A stretch of 64,000 nucleotides of DNA, from NCBI GenBank assembly GCA_963813725.1, contig CAWFAI010000015.1:124001-188000 (forward strand), read 5' to 3'. Below the pieces are notes generated by a model. It was given only the letters and a program-made list of their open reading frames with translations. It made no database searches and was not told where the DNA came from. A program made the position numbers and the translations under genes. Position 1 is the first letter of the stretch; every line of letters begins with the position of its first letter. This DNA is from VGBV01 sp963813725 (GTDB lineage: Bacteria; Actinomycetota; Thermoleophilia; Solirubrobacterales; 70-9). Shown here one piece after another: positions 16,441 through 24,809 of the stretch.

Positions 16441-18033
16441 GACGAGCCCCCCAGCAGGAACTGCAGCAGCATCGAGGCCTCCTGCATGGTCACGGCGTCG
16501 TCGCCGTCGGCCGCGCCCGAGCGAGCGGACACCGCGGCGTTCGGGTCCTCGTCGGGGTCATCGCTCGGGTCCGGCTCCTCGGCGGGGTCGGCGGGCTCGG
16601 TGGGCGTGGTCTCGGTCGGCTCCTCCTCGGGCGGGTCGAGCTCGGGGATGACCTCCTCGACGGGCGGCACCGGCTCGGGCTCGTCGCTGGGCTCGAGGCT
16701 CGGACCTGGGCTTGTCGTCGGGCCCCAGCTTCGCGGTCGGGGAGGTGGCGCTGCTGGCCGAGCGGACGAAGAAGGCCTCGCAGGACGGGAACACCTTCGA
16801 GTCGATGTCGGTGCAGTTCGAGCGGATGCCGAGCGCGCGCTGGAAGTGCCCGTAGGTGTCGTAGCCGTTGATGTTGCCCGACGTGTTGTAGATGAAGTCC
16901 ATCAGGTGCTGGAAGCCGCCGGTGTCGTTGAAGGTGCTGAGCAGGGCGGCGAGGTCGATGGCCGTGGGGCCGGCCTTGTTGGTGAGGTTGCGGGTCTGGA
17001 CGACGACGGGGTCGGCGGCGACCAGCTTGGGCCCGGCGGTCTCGGCGGCGTCCCCGAGCGTCGTGAACGCCGGCAGCCCCGCGCGGAAGAAGGCGGGCAG
17101 GCTCTGGGTGGCCTTGCTGAGGTCGGGGGCCACGGCGCCGATGTCCTCCATCAGGGGCGTGCCCTGGTCGGCGAAGCCGCGCAGGTCCTTCATGGTGGCG
17201 CGGACCTGGCGCAGGGTCTCGGGGAACTTCTCGATCTGGGCCTCGAGGTCGTCGCCGCGCTCGGCGGTGGCCTGCCCGGCGATGGCGGCGTTGCGGAAGA
17301 AGCCGGTGATGCTGGAGCGGTTCTGTGCCAGCGGCTCGAGCACGGTGTCGCCGTCGCTGGCCAGGCTCGCGAGCTGGTCGTCCTGGTCGGCGAGGATCTT
17401 GAGCACGCGGTTGGTCTGGCGCAGGGCGGGGTTGGCGCGGTCGATGATGTCGCCGAGGTCGTCGCCGCGGGCGGCGAGGCCGGCGCCGAGGTCGTTGAGG
17501 ATCAGGCGGAAGCGGTCGCGGTAGGAGGCGCGGTTGATGTTGTTGATCAGGTCGATGTCAACGGTCTTGCCGTTGTTCTCCAGCGGCAGCAGGCGCTGGC
17601 CCTCCCCCGGGCCCTCATCTATCTCCTCCAGCTCGGGCGGCGGCTCGGTGCCGGGGGCGCGGGGCTGTGTGGGGGTGCAGTCGACGAGCTTCTCGCCGAT
17701 CAGGGACTGCGGACGGACGATGCAGGAGGCGTCGGCCCGGAAGTCCTTGAAGGCGTCGTCGGTGATGTTCATGACCACCACCGCCTTGCCGGGGACGGCG
17801 TGGGGGCCGCCCTCGAGGCTGGCGATCTCGTCGGGGCCGGTGACGTCGACGGACTCGACGGTGCCGACGGTGGCGCCGGCGACGCGGACCTCTTCGTCTT
17901 GGACGATGAAGGCGCCGTTGTCGAAGATGCCGCGGACCTTGTAGGGGCCGTCATCGGCGCCGGTGGCCGACGGGATCAGGACGACCGCGGCGACCGCGAG
18001 CAGGGAGAGGACGATGACGAGCGCGCGCCTCAT
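16437..18033 (-). CDS. MCE-family protein, second of the array, with acidic C-terminal tail (one frameshift)
   Basis: ATG at 18033 overlapping the previous stop (ATGA). A signal-like helix (ALVIVLSLLAVAAVVLI) leads into the MCE domain (YKVRGIFDNGAFIVQDEEVR, VAGATVGTVESV, SCIVRPQSLIGEKLVDC). The family's helical region follows. One extra base near 16705 must be removed; then a Glu/Pro/Asp-rich tail (EPEPVPPVEEVIPELDPPEE onward) continues to the stop at 16437, giving 531 residues. The very acidic tail contrasts with the Lys tail of the next protein, so the two could pair electrostatically; this is speculation. Confidence 0.87.
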
Positions 18034-19436
18034 GGTCCGGGGGGCACGTCGGTGACCGTGCAGTCGTTGGTGAACGGCGGGATCGGGGTGGTGAGGTTGC
18101 CTCCGTCCAGGAAGGGGCTGGAGCCGTCTACGGCGGGCTGGGTCTGGCCGCCGGGGCAGCGGCGGAAGAGCTTGAAGTTCGTGCCGCCGAAGGCGCCGTA
18201 GTCCTGGAACTGGTCGGCGATCGCGAGCGGGTCGAGGGTGCCGGCGGCGTCGGTGAAGATGCCCATGCCGGCCGGGGCGACGCGGACGAAGTGGCCGTTG
18301 GCGTCGTAGTTGGCCGAGATCAGTCCGAGCTTTCCGACGGTGTTGAGGAGGTCGGGGACGTAGGGACGGAGGAAGGTGAAGGTCGGCTCGGAGTCGATCA
18401 TCGCCTGCACCGTCGGGCCGGAGGCCCGGGCGGCGGCGTTCTGAGCGGCGGGGAGCAGGCCGACGGCGTCGGTGAGGTCGTTGTTCTTGCCGTCCTTGTT
18501 GACGGCGAGGCGGAGGTCCTTGAAGACCGGGACGGAGGCCTTCACCACCGGCTTCAGCTGGCGGAGGAAGGGCGCGAGGTTCTTGGTGGCCGGTTTCGCG
18601 GTCTCGACCAGCGGGTCAAGGTCATCGAGGGTCAGTCGAAGGTTGAAGAAGGTGGTGTTGGCCTGGCGAAGGGCGGGCGGCAGGGCGACCAGGGCGCGGT
18701 CCAGCTCCTCGTTTCGGGCCGCCACCGCGCCGAGCGCTTGGTTGGAATTCGAGACCAGGCCGACCAGGTCGTCGCGGCGCTCCGCGATGGCGCCGGTGAC
18801 GCGGCCGCCGCTGACGAGGAAGTCGGCGAGGACCTTCTGGTCGCGGTTGATCTCCTTGATCAGGGAGTCGGTGGCGGTGAAGGCCGGGCTGAGGAAGCGG
18901 TAGGTCTCGTTGGCCTCCTGCTCGCGTCCGGCGTAGACGGTGGCCGATCCCTGGATCACGTCCTGGAGGCCCTTGCGCTCGGGAGCTCGGAGGGCGTTGA
19001 AGAGCTGATCCAGGTCGACGGGGGTGGTGGTGTCGACCTCGGTGATGATGGAGCCGTCGTCCAGAGCCGGGGCGTTGTCGGGGCCCGGGGTGATCGAGAC
19101 GTAGCGGTTGGCGATTCCGGAGAGCGAGGTCTGGCGGATGACCGCCTTGGTGCCCTCGTGCAGCTGGCGGCTGACGGTGATGGCGACCTCGGCCTGGCCG
19201 TTGTCGGTCAGCTCGATGCTGTTGACGGTGCCGACGGGGGCGCCGCCGATGAGGACCTCGTTGTCCTCGACCAGCTGGCCGCCGGTCTCGAAGATGAGGT
19301 CGTAGTTGTAGCCGTCGTCGTCTCCGCCGAGGACGAGCCAGCCGATGGCGATGACGATGAGGACCAGGGCGGCGATCGCGGCGATGCGGCCGAAGCCGCC
19401 GGGGCGGCTGGCGCCCGCAGCGGGGCCGCCGCTCAC
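18030..19436 (-). CDS. MCE-family protein, first of the array
   Basis: 468 residues from a GTG start. A membrane helix (IAAIAALVLIVIAIGWLVL) is followed by the MCE domain (NYDLIFETGGQLVEDNEVLI, GGAPVGTVNSIEL, LSGIANRYVSITPG). The helical region (FLRQLKPVVKASVPVFKDLR) and a Cys-containing C-terminus (FRRCPGG; NDCTVTD) complete it. It begins the array. The 238 nt between it and the tRNA-Glu terminator must hold the promoter, but no YrbE permease genes lie upstream as they do in classical mce operons. Frame intact. Confidence 0.91.
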   Translation of the reverse strand: MSGGPAAGASRPGGFGRIAAIAALVLIVIAIGWLVLGGDDDGYNYDLIFETGGQLVEDNEVLIGGAPVGTVNSIELTDNGQAEVAITVSRQLHEGTKAVIRQTSLSGIANRYVSITPGPDNAPALDDGSIITEVDTTTPVDLDQLFNALRAPERKGLQDVIQGSATVYAGREQEANETYRFLSPAFTATDSLIKEINRDQKVLADFLVSGGRVTGAIAERRDDLVGLVSNSNQALGAVAARNEELDRALVALPPALRQANTTFFNLRLTLDDLDPLVETAKPATKNLAPFLRQLKPVVKASVPVFKDLRLAVNKDGKNNDLTDAVGLLPAAQNAAARASGPTVQAMIDSEPTFTFLRPYVPDLLNTVGKLGLISANYDANGHFVRVAPAGMGIFTDAAGTLDPLAIADQFQDYGAFGGTNFKLFRRCPGGQTQPAVDGSSPFLDGGNLTTPIPPFTNDCTVTDVPPGP

Positions 19437-19674
19437 GCGCGCCTCGCGCGGGGCACCGCCATCCGATCCTCCGATTCCGGCTTCAGAGCGTCCTCTCCGG
19501 TCCCTGTTCCCATACGTGCCGCAGGCACTCGACCAACGCCACCGCGATCATATGCGAGCACGCGGTGGCCACGCACTCCGTTGGACGACCGGTGTGCGTT
19601 TTAACGGGGGCTTAACGGCGCCCATTTTTCGGGTGAGAGGTGGGCCGGGAACGAACCGTCTCGGCGCAACAGAA

Positions 19675-19695
19675 AGCCCCGCCGTCGACGGGGCT
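19675..19695 (-). terminator. Rho-independent terminator after tRNA-Glu
   Basis: On the minus strand AGCCCCG, loop TCGACGG, CGGGGCT is followed by TTTCTGTT, 19 nt beyond the tRNA-Glu 3' end. The stem-loop plus short U-run is a standard terminator. It separates the tRNA from the MCE operon. Confidence 0.75.
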
Positions 19696-19713
19696 CGGTG
19701 GGTCGGGGTGAGG

Positions 19714-19786
19714 CACCGCTACCGGGATTCGAACCCGGGTTTCCGGACTGAGAATCCGGCGTCCTAGTCCCCTAGACGATAGCGGC
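19714..19786 (-). tRNA. tRNA-Glu (CTC)
   Basis: 73-nt cloverleaf on the minus strand. The acceptor stem GCCGCTA pairs with TAGCGGT (one G-U). The anticodon stem CCGGA/TCCGG encloses the loop TTCTCAG with anticodon CTC. The T-loop is GGTTCGAATCC inside a perfect CCCGG/CCGGG stem. Discriminator G; CCA is not encoded. Confidence 0.95.
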
Positions 19787-19982
19787 GCGATAGTGCCGGA
19801 TCGGCAGTGTAGCCAACGTCCTTTTGCCCTTGGACGGGCCCGGCCAATCCCCCTGCCGGGTCGGCCGGTGCCTCCGGTTCCGTCCGGTTGGGAGGGCAGA
19901 ATACGAACATACGTTCGACAGATGAATCCGCCCTCGGAGGGAGGGATGGAGAGCACGGCACGGTACATTTGGACCTCGCCAC

Positions 19983-20067
19983 GCGGCTGTGGTGGAACTG
20001 GTAGACGCGATGGCTTCAGGACGCATTGGCGCGAAAGCGCGTGTGGGTTCGACTCCCTCCAGCCGCA
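19983..20067 (+). tRNA. tRNA-Leu (CAG), with stem mismatches
   Basis: 85-nt class II tRNA. The acceptor stem GCGGCTG/CAGCCGC is perfect, the D-loop has TGGTAGACGC, there is a long variable arm (TGGCGCGAAAGCGCGT), and the T-loop is TTCGACT. The loop TTCAGGA gives anticodon CAG. Two adjacent mismatches in the anticodon stem (ATGGC against CGCAT, where GCCAT is expected) and one in the T-stem (GTGGG against CCCTC) are unusual. A transposed base pair plus one substitution in the read would explain them; a decayed tRNA is the alternative. Confidence 0.85.
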
Positions 20068-20082
20068 TCATTCAAGGTGCCT

Positions 20083-20915
20083 GATGCATAGCCGGGCCAC
20101 GGTCGCCGAAGCGCTTCGGCTTGAGAGACGAGGAGGGTCTCGGCGCCGGCCGGGTCGCCAGCAGGCTCGGCCTCTCGATCGGGACGGTCCGCGATTGGCA
20201 CGCCGGCAAGCTGCCGCGACACTCGCGGACCACGACGCGCGACGGGCTTCCTATCCCTCCAGCGTGTCCCAGTGTGCAACCAGGACGAGCATCGGTTCGC
20301 CGAACTGCCGAGGGCGTACGTGTATCTGCTTGGGCCTCTACCTCGGCGACGGCACGCATCTCCGGCACACCGCCGCGGCGTCTACCGGCTGCGGATCTTC
20401 CTCGACATGAAGTACCCGGCGATCGTGTCGATGAATGCGAGGCCGCGATGAAGGCGGTGATGCCGGCCAACAAGGTGACGGCTCGAACGGAGCTGGAGCC
20501 TCACCGTCGATGCAACTGCTTCCAGCGTCGACGTCAGCTCGTACTCAAGAGCCTGGCCGTGTCTCTTCCCCCAACACGGACCCGGGATGAAGCACACCCG
20601 GAGGATCTGGCTGGCGGACTGGCAGCAGGAGCTGGCGGAGCGCTGGCCAGAGGCGCTGCTCCGCGGGATGATCCAATCGGACGGGTGCCGCTTCATCAAC
20701 AACCGCGGCAGGTCGGACACCTGGACCGCCCCGCGCTACGCCTTCGGGAATGTCTCCACCGACGTCACCAGCATCTTCTGCACGGCCTGCGATCGAAGCT
20801 CGGGCTCCGCTGGACCGCGGCCTTCCCGTCGGACGAGCGCAAGGCGGTGACGATCTACGTCTCGCGCAAGGACGACGTCGCGCGGATGGACGAGTTCATC
20901 GGGCCGAAGGCCTGA
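20083..20915 (+). pseudogene. HTH plus LAGLIDADG-type protein, broken by several frameshifts
   Basis: Starts about 15 nt after tRNA-Leu. Pieces in three frames join into one protein of about 275 residues. They are an N-terminal helix-turn-helix (ATVAEALRL, then GRVASRLGLSIGTVRDWHAG), a first LAGLIDADG-like motif YVYLLGLYLGDG near 20320, and a segment with RLRIFLDMKYPAIV. A second motif, ALLRGMIQSDGCRFINN near 20655, is followed by a C-terminus ending DDVARMDEFIGPKA. Two such motifs in one chain match monomeric homing-endonuclease folds; in actinobacteria HTH-fused versions may instead act as regulators. At least five single-base shifts are needed, more densely than in most of the window, so real decay is possible here. 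Confidence 0.65.
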
Positions 20916-20986
20916 CCTGAGATTTCTCAGGCTGAGCTTCAGGGTCAGATTTCGGGCCGTTTCGGGGAGATAGTGTTCCGCGGCGC

Positions 20987-22747
20987 ATGGGCTGGTTCCA
21001 ACCGACTCCGCCCCCCTTCGACCTCGACGAGTGGAGGGCCAAGCCCTACCTCGGCCGGCTGAAACCGGTCTGCCAGGACTGGGCCGTCAACGGTTTCGGG
21101 ACGCCCCACTTCATCTACTTCCTCTACGTCTTCAAGCTGATCATCTTCTCGGTAGGCGCCTTCCTGCTGGTGTCCCTGACGACCCCCGGCATCGGCGGCC
21201 TCGGCGACATCGGCGATTGGTGGACCCAGCCGATCGTCTTCCAGAAGCTCGTCGCATGGACGATGCTCTGGGAGATCCTCGGCCTCGGCTCGGGCTCGAT
21301 GCCGCTCGCCTTCCGCTTCTCGCCTCCCATCGGCGGCTGCCTCTACTGGCTCCGTCCCCGCACCATCCGCCTCCCCCCCTGGCCCGACCGCGTGCCGCTG
21401 ACCGCCGGCTCGCGGCGTTCGATCCTCGACGTCGCGCTGTACGCCGGCGTCCTCGCCGCGCTCCTCAACCTGCTGCTCTCGGGCGGCGACGGCGGCGTCC
21501 TCGACAAGGGAGCGGTCGCGCTCACCCTCGTCCTGCTCGGGCTGCTCGGCCTGCGCGACAAGGTCCCGTTCCTCGCCGCCCGGCCCGAGGTCTACGGCCT
21601 GATGCTGGTCGTCTCGCTGTTCCCGCTCGAGACCCTGATCGTCGGCTGGCAACTGGTCTTCATCTGCATCTGGTGGGGCGCCGCCGCCTCGAAGCTGAAC
21701 CACCACTTCCCCTACGTGATCTCGGTGATGGTCAGCAACACGCCCTGGAACCGCTCGCGCAAGATGAAGGCGATGCTGTACGAGGACTGGCCCGACGACG
21801 TCCGTCCCTCCCGCCACGCCGCCCTCGGCGCCCACCTCGGAACCGTCTGGGAGTTCGGCTGGCCCTTCGTCCTGCTGGTCAGCGACGGGGGCACGATCGG
21901 CACCATCGCCGTGGTCGCGATGGTCCTGTTCCACGTCCACATCACCTCCACCTTCGCCCTGGGGGTCCCGCTGGAGTGGAACCTGTTCATGATCTTCGGG
22001 CTCCTGTTCCTGTTCGGCGAGTACGGCGGCGTTTCGCTCACCACCCTCGACCCCCTGCTGCTCGTCATCATCCTGCTCGTCGGCGTCCTGATCCCGATCC
22101 TCGGCAACCTCTTCCCCGACAGGATCTCCTTCCTGCCGTCGATGCGCTACTACGCCGGCAACTGGGCGACCTCGACGTGGCTCTTCCGCAAATCGACGAA
22201 TGCGGAGCGGGTGCTGGACGAGCGCGTCTACAAGGTCTCACCGATCAACGTCAACCAGCTGAAGACGCTGTACGACGACGAGACCGCCGAGTACCTGATC
22301 GACGGCGGCCTCGGGTTCCGCGCCATGCACAGTCACGGCCGCGCCCTGACGGCGCTGCTCGCGCGCGCCGCGGGATCGCCGGACACCGTCGACGACTACC
22401 ACGTCCGTGAGGGCGAGCTGATCTCGGGCATCGTCGCCGGCTGGAACTTCGGCGACGGCCACTTCCACCACAAGCAGCTGCTCGACGCCGTGCAGGAGCA
22501 GTGCGGGTTCGCCGAGGGCGACGTGAGGGTGATCACCCTCGAGTCCCAGCCCGCCCACATCCAGCGCCAGCGCTACCGCATCTACGACGCGGCGAGCGGC
22601 CTGGTGGAAGAGGGCTGGGTGGACGTCGCCGAGATGCGGCGGCGGGGCCCCTGGCTCGAGGAGTCATTCGACTTCCCCGTCGAGGTCATCGGCGGCCCCG
22701 GGGCAAGGCCGGCGGCCGCCGCCGAGCCCGCCCCCGCGCCGAAGTGA
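20987..22747 (+). CDS. DUF3556 multi-pass membrane protein
   Basis: 586 residues. The N-terminus (MGWFQPTPPPFDLDEW, then WAVNGFGTPHFIYFLYVFK) matches the DUF3556 family of actinobacterial membrane proteins. About ten hydrophobic segments run to residue 370, including the Trp-rich LFICIWWGAAASKLNHHFPY type block (here FICIWWGAAASKLNHHFPY) and a conserved HVHIT motif near 325, which may be ligands. The C-terminal 190 residues look soluble, with RAMHSHGRALTALLARA and AGWNFGDGHFHHKQL. Function is unknown. Its stop overlaps the start of an FAD oxidoreductase (GTGA), and the two are probably one functional unit at the membrane, perhaps in lipid or carotenoid oxidation. Confidence 0.85.
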   Translation: MGWFQPTPPPFDLDEWRAKPYLGRLKPVCQDWAVNGFGTPHFIYFLYVFKLIIFSVGAFLLVSLTTPGIGGLGDIGDWWTQPIVFQKLVAWTMLWEILGLGSGSMPLAFRFSPPIGGCLYWLRPRTIRLPPWPDRVPLTAGSRRSILDVALYAGVLAALLNLLLSGGDGGVLDKGAVALTLVLLGLLGLRDKVPFLAARPEVYGLMLVVSLFPLETLIVGWQLVFICIWWGAAASKLNHHFPYVISVMVSNTPWNRSRKMKAMLYEDWPDDVRPSRHAALGAHLGTVWEFGWPFVLLVSDGGTIGTIAVVAMVLFHVHITSTFALGVPLEWNLFMIFGLLFLFGEYGGVSLTTLDPLLLVIILLVGVLIPILGNLFPDRISFLPSMRYYAGNWATSTWLFRKSTNAERVLDERVYKVSPINVNQLKTLYDDETAEYLIDGGLGFRAMHSHGRALTALLARAAGSPDTVDDYHVREGELISGIVAGWNFGDGHFHHKQLLDAVQEQCGFAEGDVRVITLESQPAHIQRQRYRIYDAASGLVEEGWVDVAEMRRRGPWLEESFDFPVEVIGGPGARPAAAAEPAPAPK

Positions 22748-24159
22748 GCGAAGCGATCGTCGTCGGCTCGGGCCCCAACGGCCTGGCCTGCGCCGTCGCC
22801 CTCGCCCGCGAGGGGATCGAGGTGACGGTGCTGGAAGCCGAACCCACCATCGGCGGCGGAACGCGCAGCGCCGAGCTGACCGTCCCGGGCGCGATCCACG
22901 ACGTCTGCTCGGCCGTGCACCCGATGGCGGTGGGCTCGCCCTTCCTGAACTCACTCGGCCTCGAGCGCCACGGCCTGCGCTGGCGCTGGCCCGAGGTCGA
23001 CCTGGCTCACCCCCTCGACGACGGCAGCGCCGGCGTGATGTTGCAGTCGGTGGAGGACACCGCCGCCGGCCTCGGCCCCGACGGAGCCGCCTGGCACCGC
23101 GTCTTCGCCCGCCCCTCCGCCTCCTTCGACCTCCTGAGCGAGGACCTCTTCCGCCCCGTCCTGCACCCTCCCCGCCACCCCCTCCGCCTGGCGCGCTTCG
23201 GGCTGCCCGCCGCGATGCCCGCCACCCTCCTGGCGCGCGGCTGGCGCACTCCCCAGGCCCGCGCCCTGTTCGGCGGCGTAGCGGGCCACGCCTTCTCCCC
23301 TCTCAACCGCCCCATGAGCTCATCCGTCGGGATGGCGCTCATCTGCGCCTGCCACCGCTTCGGCTGGGCCGTCGCCGAGGGCGGGTCGCGCTCGATCAGC
23401 GACGCCCTCGCCTCCGCGCTGCACGAGCACGGCGGCAGGATCGAGACCGGCGTGCGGGTGAGCTCGCTGTCCGAGCTGCCGAACGCGGATGCCGTCGTGC
23501 TGGACCTGGCGCCGGCTGCCGTCGCCGAGCTGGCGGGCGAGCGCCTGCCCCCCAGGATCGCGCGGGCCTATCGCCGCTACCGCCACGGCCCCGGCGCCTT
23601 CAAGGTCGACCTCGCGGTGGAGGGCGGGGTCCCGTGGGCCAACGAGGCTTGCCGCCGCGCCGGCACCGTCCACTGCGCCGGCCCCCTGGAGGAGCTCGTC
23701 GCGGCCGAGCGCGACATCAACCGCGGGCGTATGCCGGAGCGGCCGTTCGTGCTGGTGGGACAGCAGTACCTGGCCGACCCCTCCCGCTCGGCAGGCGACG
23801 TCCACCCCATCTGGGCCTACGCCCACGTCCCCAGCGGCTACGCGGGCGACGCCGAGGACATGGTCATCGGCCAAATCGAGCGCTTCGCCCCCGGCCTGCG
23901 CGCGCGCGTCGTAGCGACCGCTGTCAGCTCTCCCGCGCAGATCGAGGCCGCCAACTCCAACTACGTCGGCGGCGACATCATCGCCGGCGCCAACGGGCCT
24001 CTCCAGGTCGTGATCCGCCCCCGCCTCGCCCTCGACCCCTACAGCACCGGCATCCCCGGCGTCTACATCTGCTCGGCCGCGACGCCACCCGGCGCCGGCG
24101 CCCACGGCATGAACGGCTACAACGCCGCGCGCTCGGCCCTCAAACACCTGCGCTCGTAG
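22744..24159 (+). CDS. Phytoene-dehydrogenase-like FAD oxidoreductase
   Basis: 471 residues from the GTG at 22744, chosen because it overlaps the DUF3556 stop and starts right at the Rossmann motif (AIVVGSGPNGLACAVAL). The glutamate-ended strand (VTVLEAEPTIGGGTRSAEL) is the CrtI/amine-oxidase dinucleotide signature. HDVCSAVHPM and the C-terminal GVYICSAATPPGAGAHGMNG (FAD-binding) also fit this family. Likely oxidises or isomerises a hydrophobic, membrane-embedded substrate, though no carotenoid synthase is nearby. Frame intact. Confidence 0.9.
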   Translation: MSEAIVVGSGPNGLACAVALAREGIEVTVLEAEPTIGGGTRSAELTVPGAIHDVCSAVHPMAVGSPFLNSLGLERHGLRWRWPEVDLAHPLDDGSAGVMLQSVEDTAAGLGPDGAAWHRVFARPSASFDLLSEDLFRPVLHPPRHPLRLARFGLPAAMPATLLARGWRTPQARALFGGVAGHAFSPLNRPMSSSVGMALICACHRFGWAVAEGGSRSISDALASALHEHGGRIETGVRVSSLSELPNADAVVLDLAPAAVAELAGERLPPRIARAYRRYRHGPGAFKVDLAVEGGVPWANEACRRAGTVHCAGPLEELVAAERDINRGRMPERPFVLVGQQYLADPSRSAGDVHPIWAYAHVPSGYAGDAEDMVIGQIERFAPGLRARVVATAVSSPAQIEAANSNYVGGDIIAGANGPLQVVIRPRLALDPYSTGIPGVYICSAATPPGAGAHGMNGYNAARSALKHLRS

Positions 24160-24207
24160 GCTGACCGGGTCGTCCGTCCGACGCCGCCAGCGGATAGGTT
24201 TCGCCCG

Positions 24208-24807
24208 ATGGGCCTCGGACTCGTGATCGCGATCGCAATCGTCGCGGTGGTGGCGCTCGCCGTGCTGCTGATCTACAACCGCATGATCGCCCGGCGCAAC
24301 GCCGTCGACAACAGCTGGGCCCAGATCGAGGCCGCGCTGAAGCGCCGCCACGACCTGATCCCGAACCTCGTCGAGGCGGTGAAGGGATACGCCGAGCACG
24401 AGCAGAAGACCTTCGAGGACGTGACCAAGGCGCGCACCACCGCCGTCGCGACGGACGGCGAGGCGCCGCCGCAACAGGCCGGCGCCGAGGCCACCCTGGG
24501 CGCCGCGATCAGCCGCCTGATGGTGGTCGCCGAGCAGTACCCCGAGCTGCGAGCGACCGAGAACTTCCAGCAGCTCCAACAAGCTCTCAGCGAAGCAGAG
24601 GACCAGATCCAGATCACCCGCCGCGTCTACAACGACACGGTCCAGACCTACAACACCCTGATCCAGATCTTCCCCCCGTCGGTGGTCGCGAAGGCGTTCG
24701 ACTTCGAGCCGCGCCTCTTCTACGACGCCCCGGCGGAGGCCGAGGCGACCCCCGAGGTGCAGTTCTCACCGGCGTCCGAGAACCCCGCGCCGAAGAACAA
24801 GGCGTAG
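24208..24807 (+). CDS. lemA: LemA family protein
   Basis: 199 residues. One N-terminal membrane helix (LVIAIAIVAVVALAVLLIYN) is followed by the LemA signature: NAVDNSWAQIEAALKRRHDL, IPNLVEAVKGYAEHE and YPELRATENFQQLQ with RRVYNDTVQTYN. The helical domain faces outside. LemA proteins typically pair with a DUF2207 membrane protein, as here (next gene, 2 nt away), in a stress-related envelope complex whose exact role is unknown. Confidence 0.94.
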   Translation: MGLGLVIAIAIVAVVALAVLLIYNRMIARRNAVDNSWAQIEAALKRRHDLIPNLVEAVKGYAEHEQKTFEDVTKARTTAVATDGEAPPQQAGAEATLGAAISRLMVVAEQYPELRATENFQQLQQALSEAEDQIQITRRVYNDTVQTYNTLIQIFPPSVVAKAFDFEPRLFYDAPAEAEATPEVQFSPASENPAPKNKA

Positions 24808-24809
24808 CG

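Noticed and set aside
19590..19640. Direct repeat CCGTTAA twice upstream of the MCE array as an operator
   Set aside because: Only 7 bp, spaced 12 bp in an AT-poor background; too weak to call alone.
19700..20960. Integrated element with attachment sites at the tRNA genes
   Set aside because: No integrase, and no duplicated tRNA 3' end was found within the window; only one LAGLIDADG-like gene is present.
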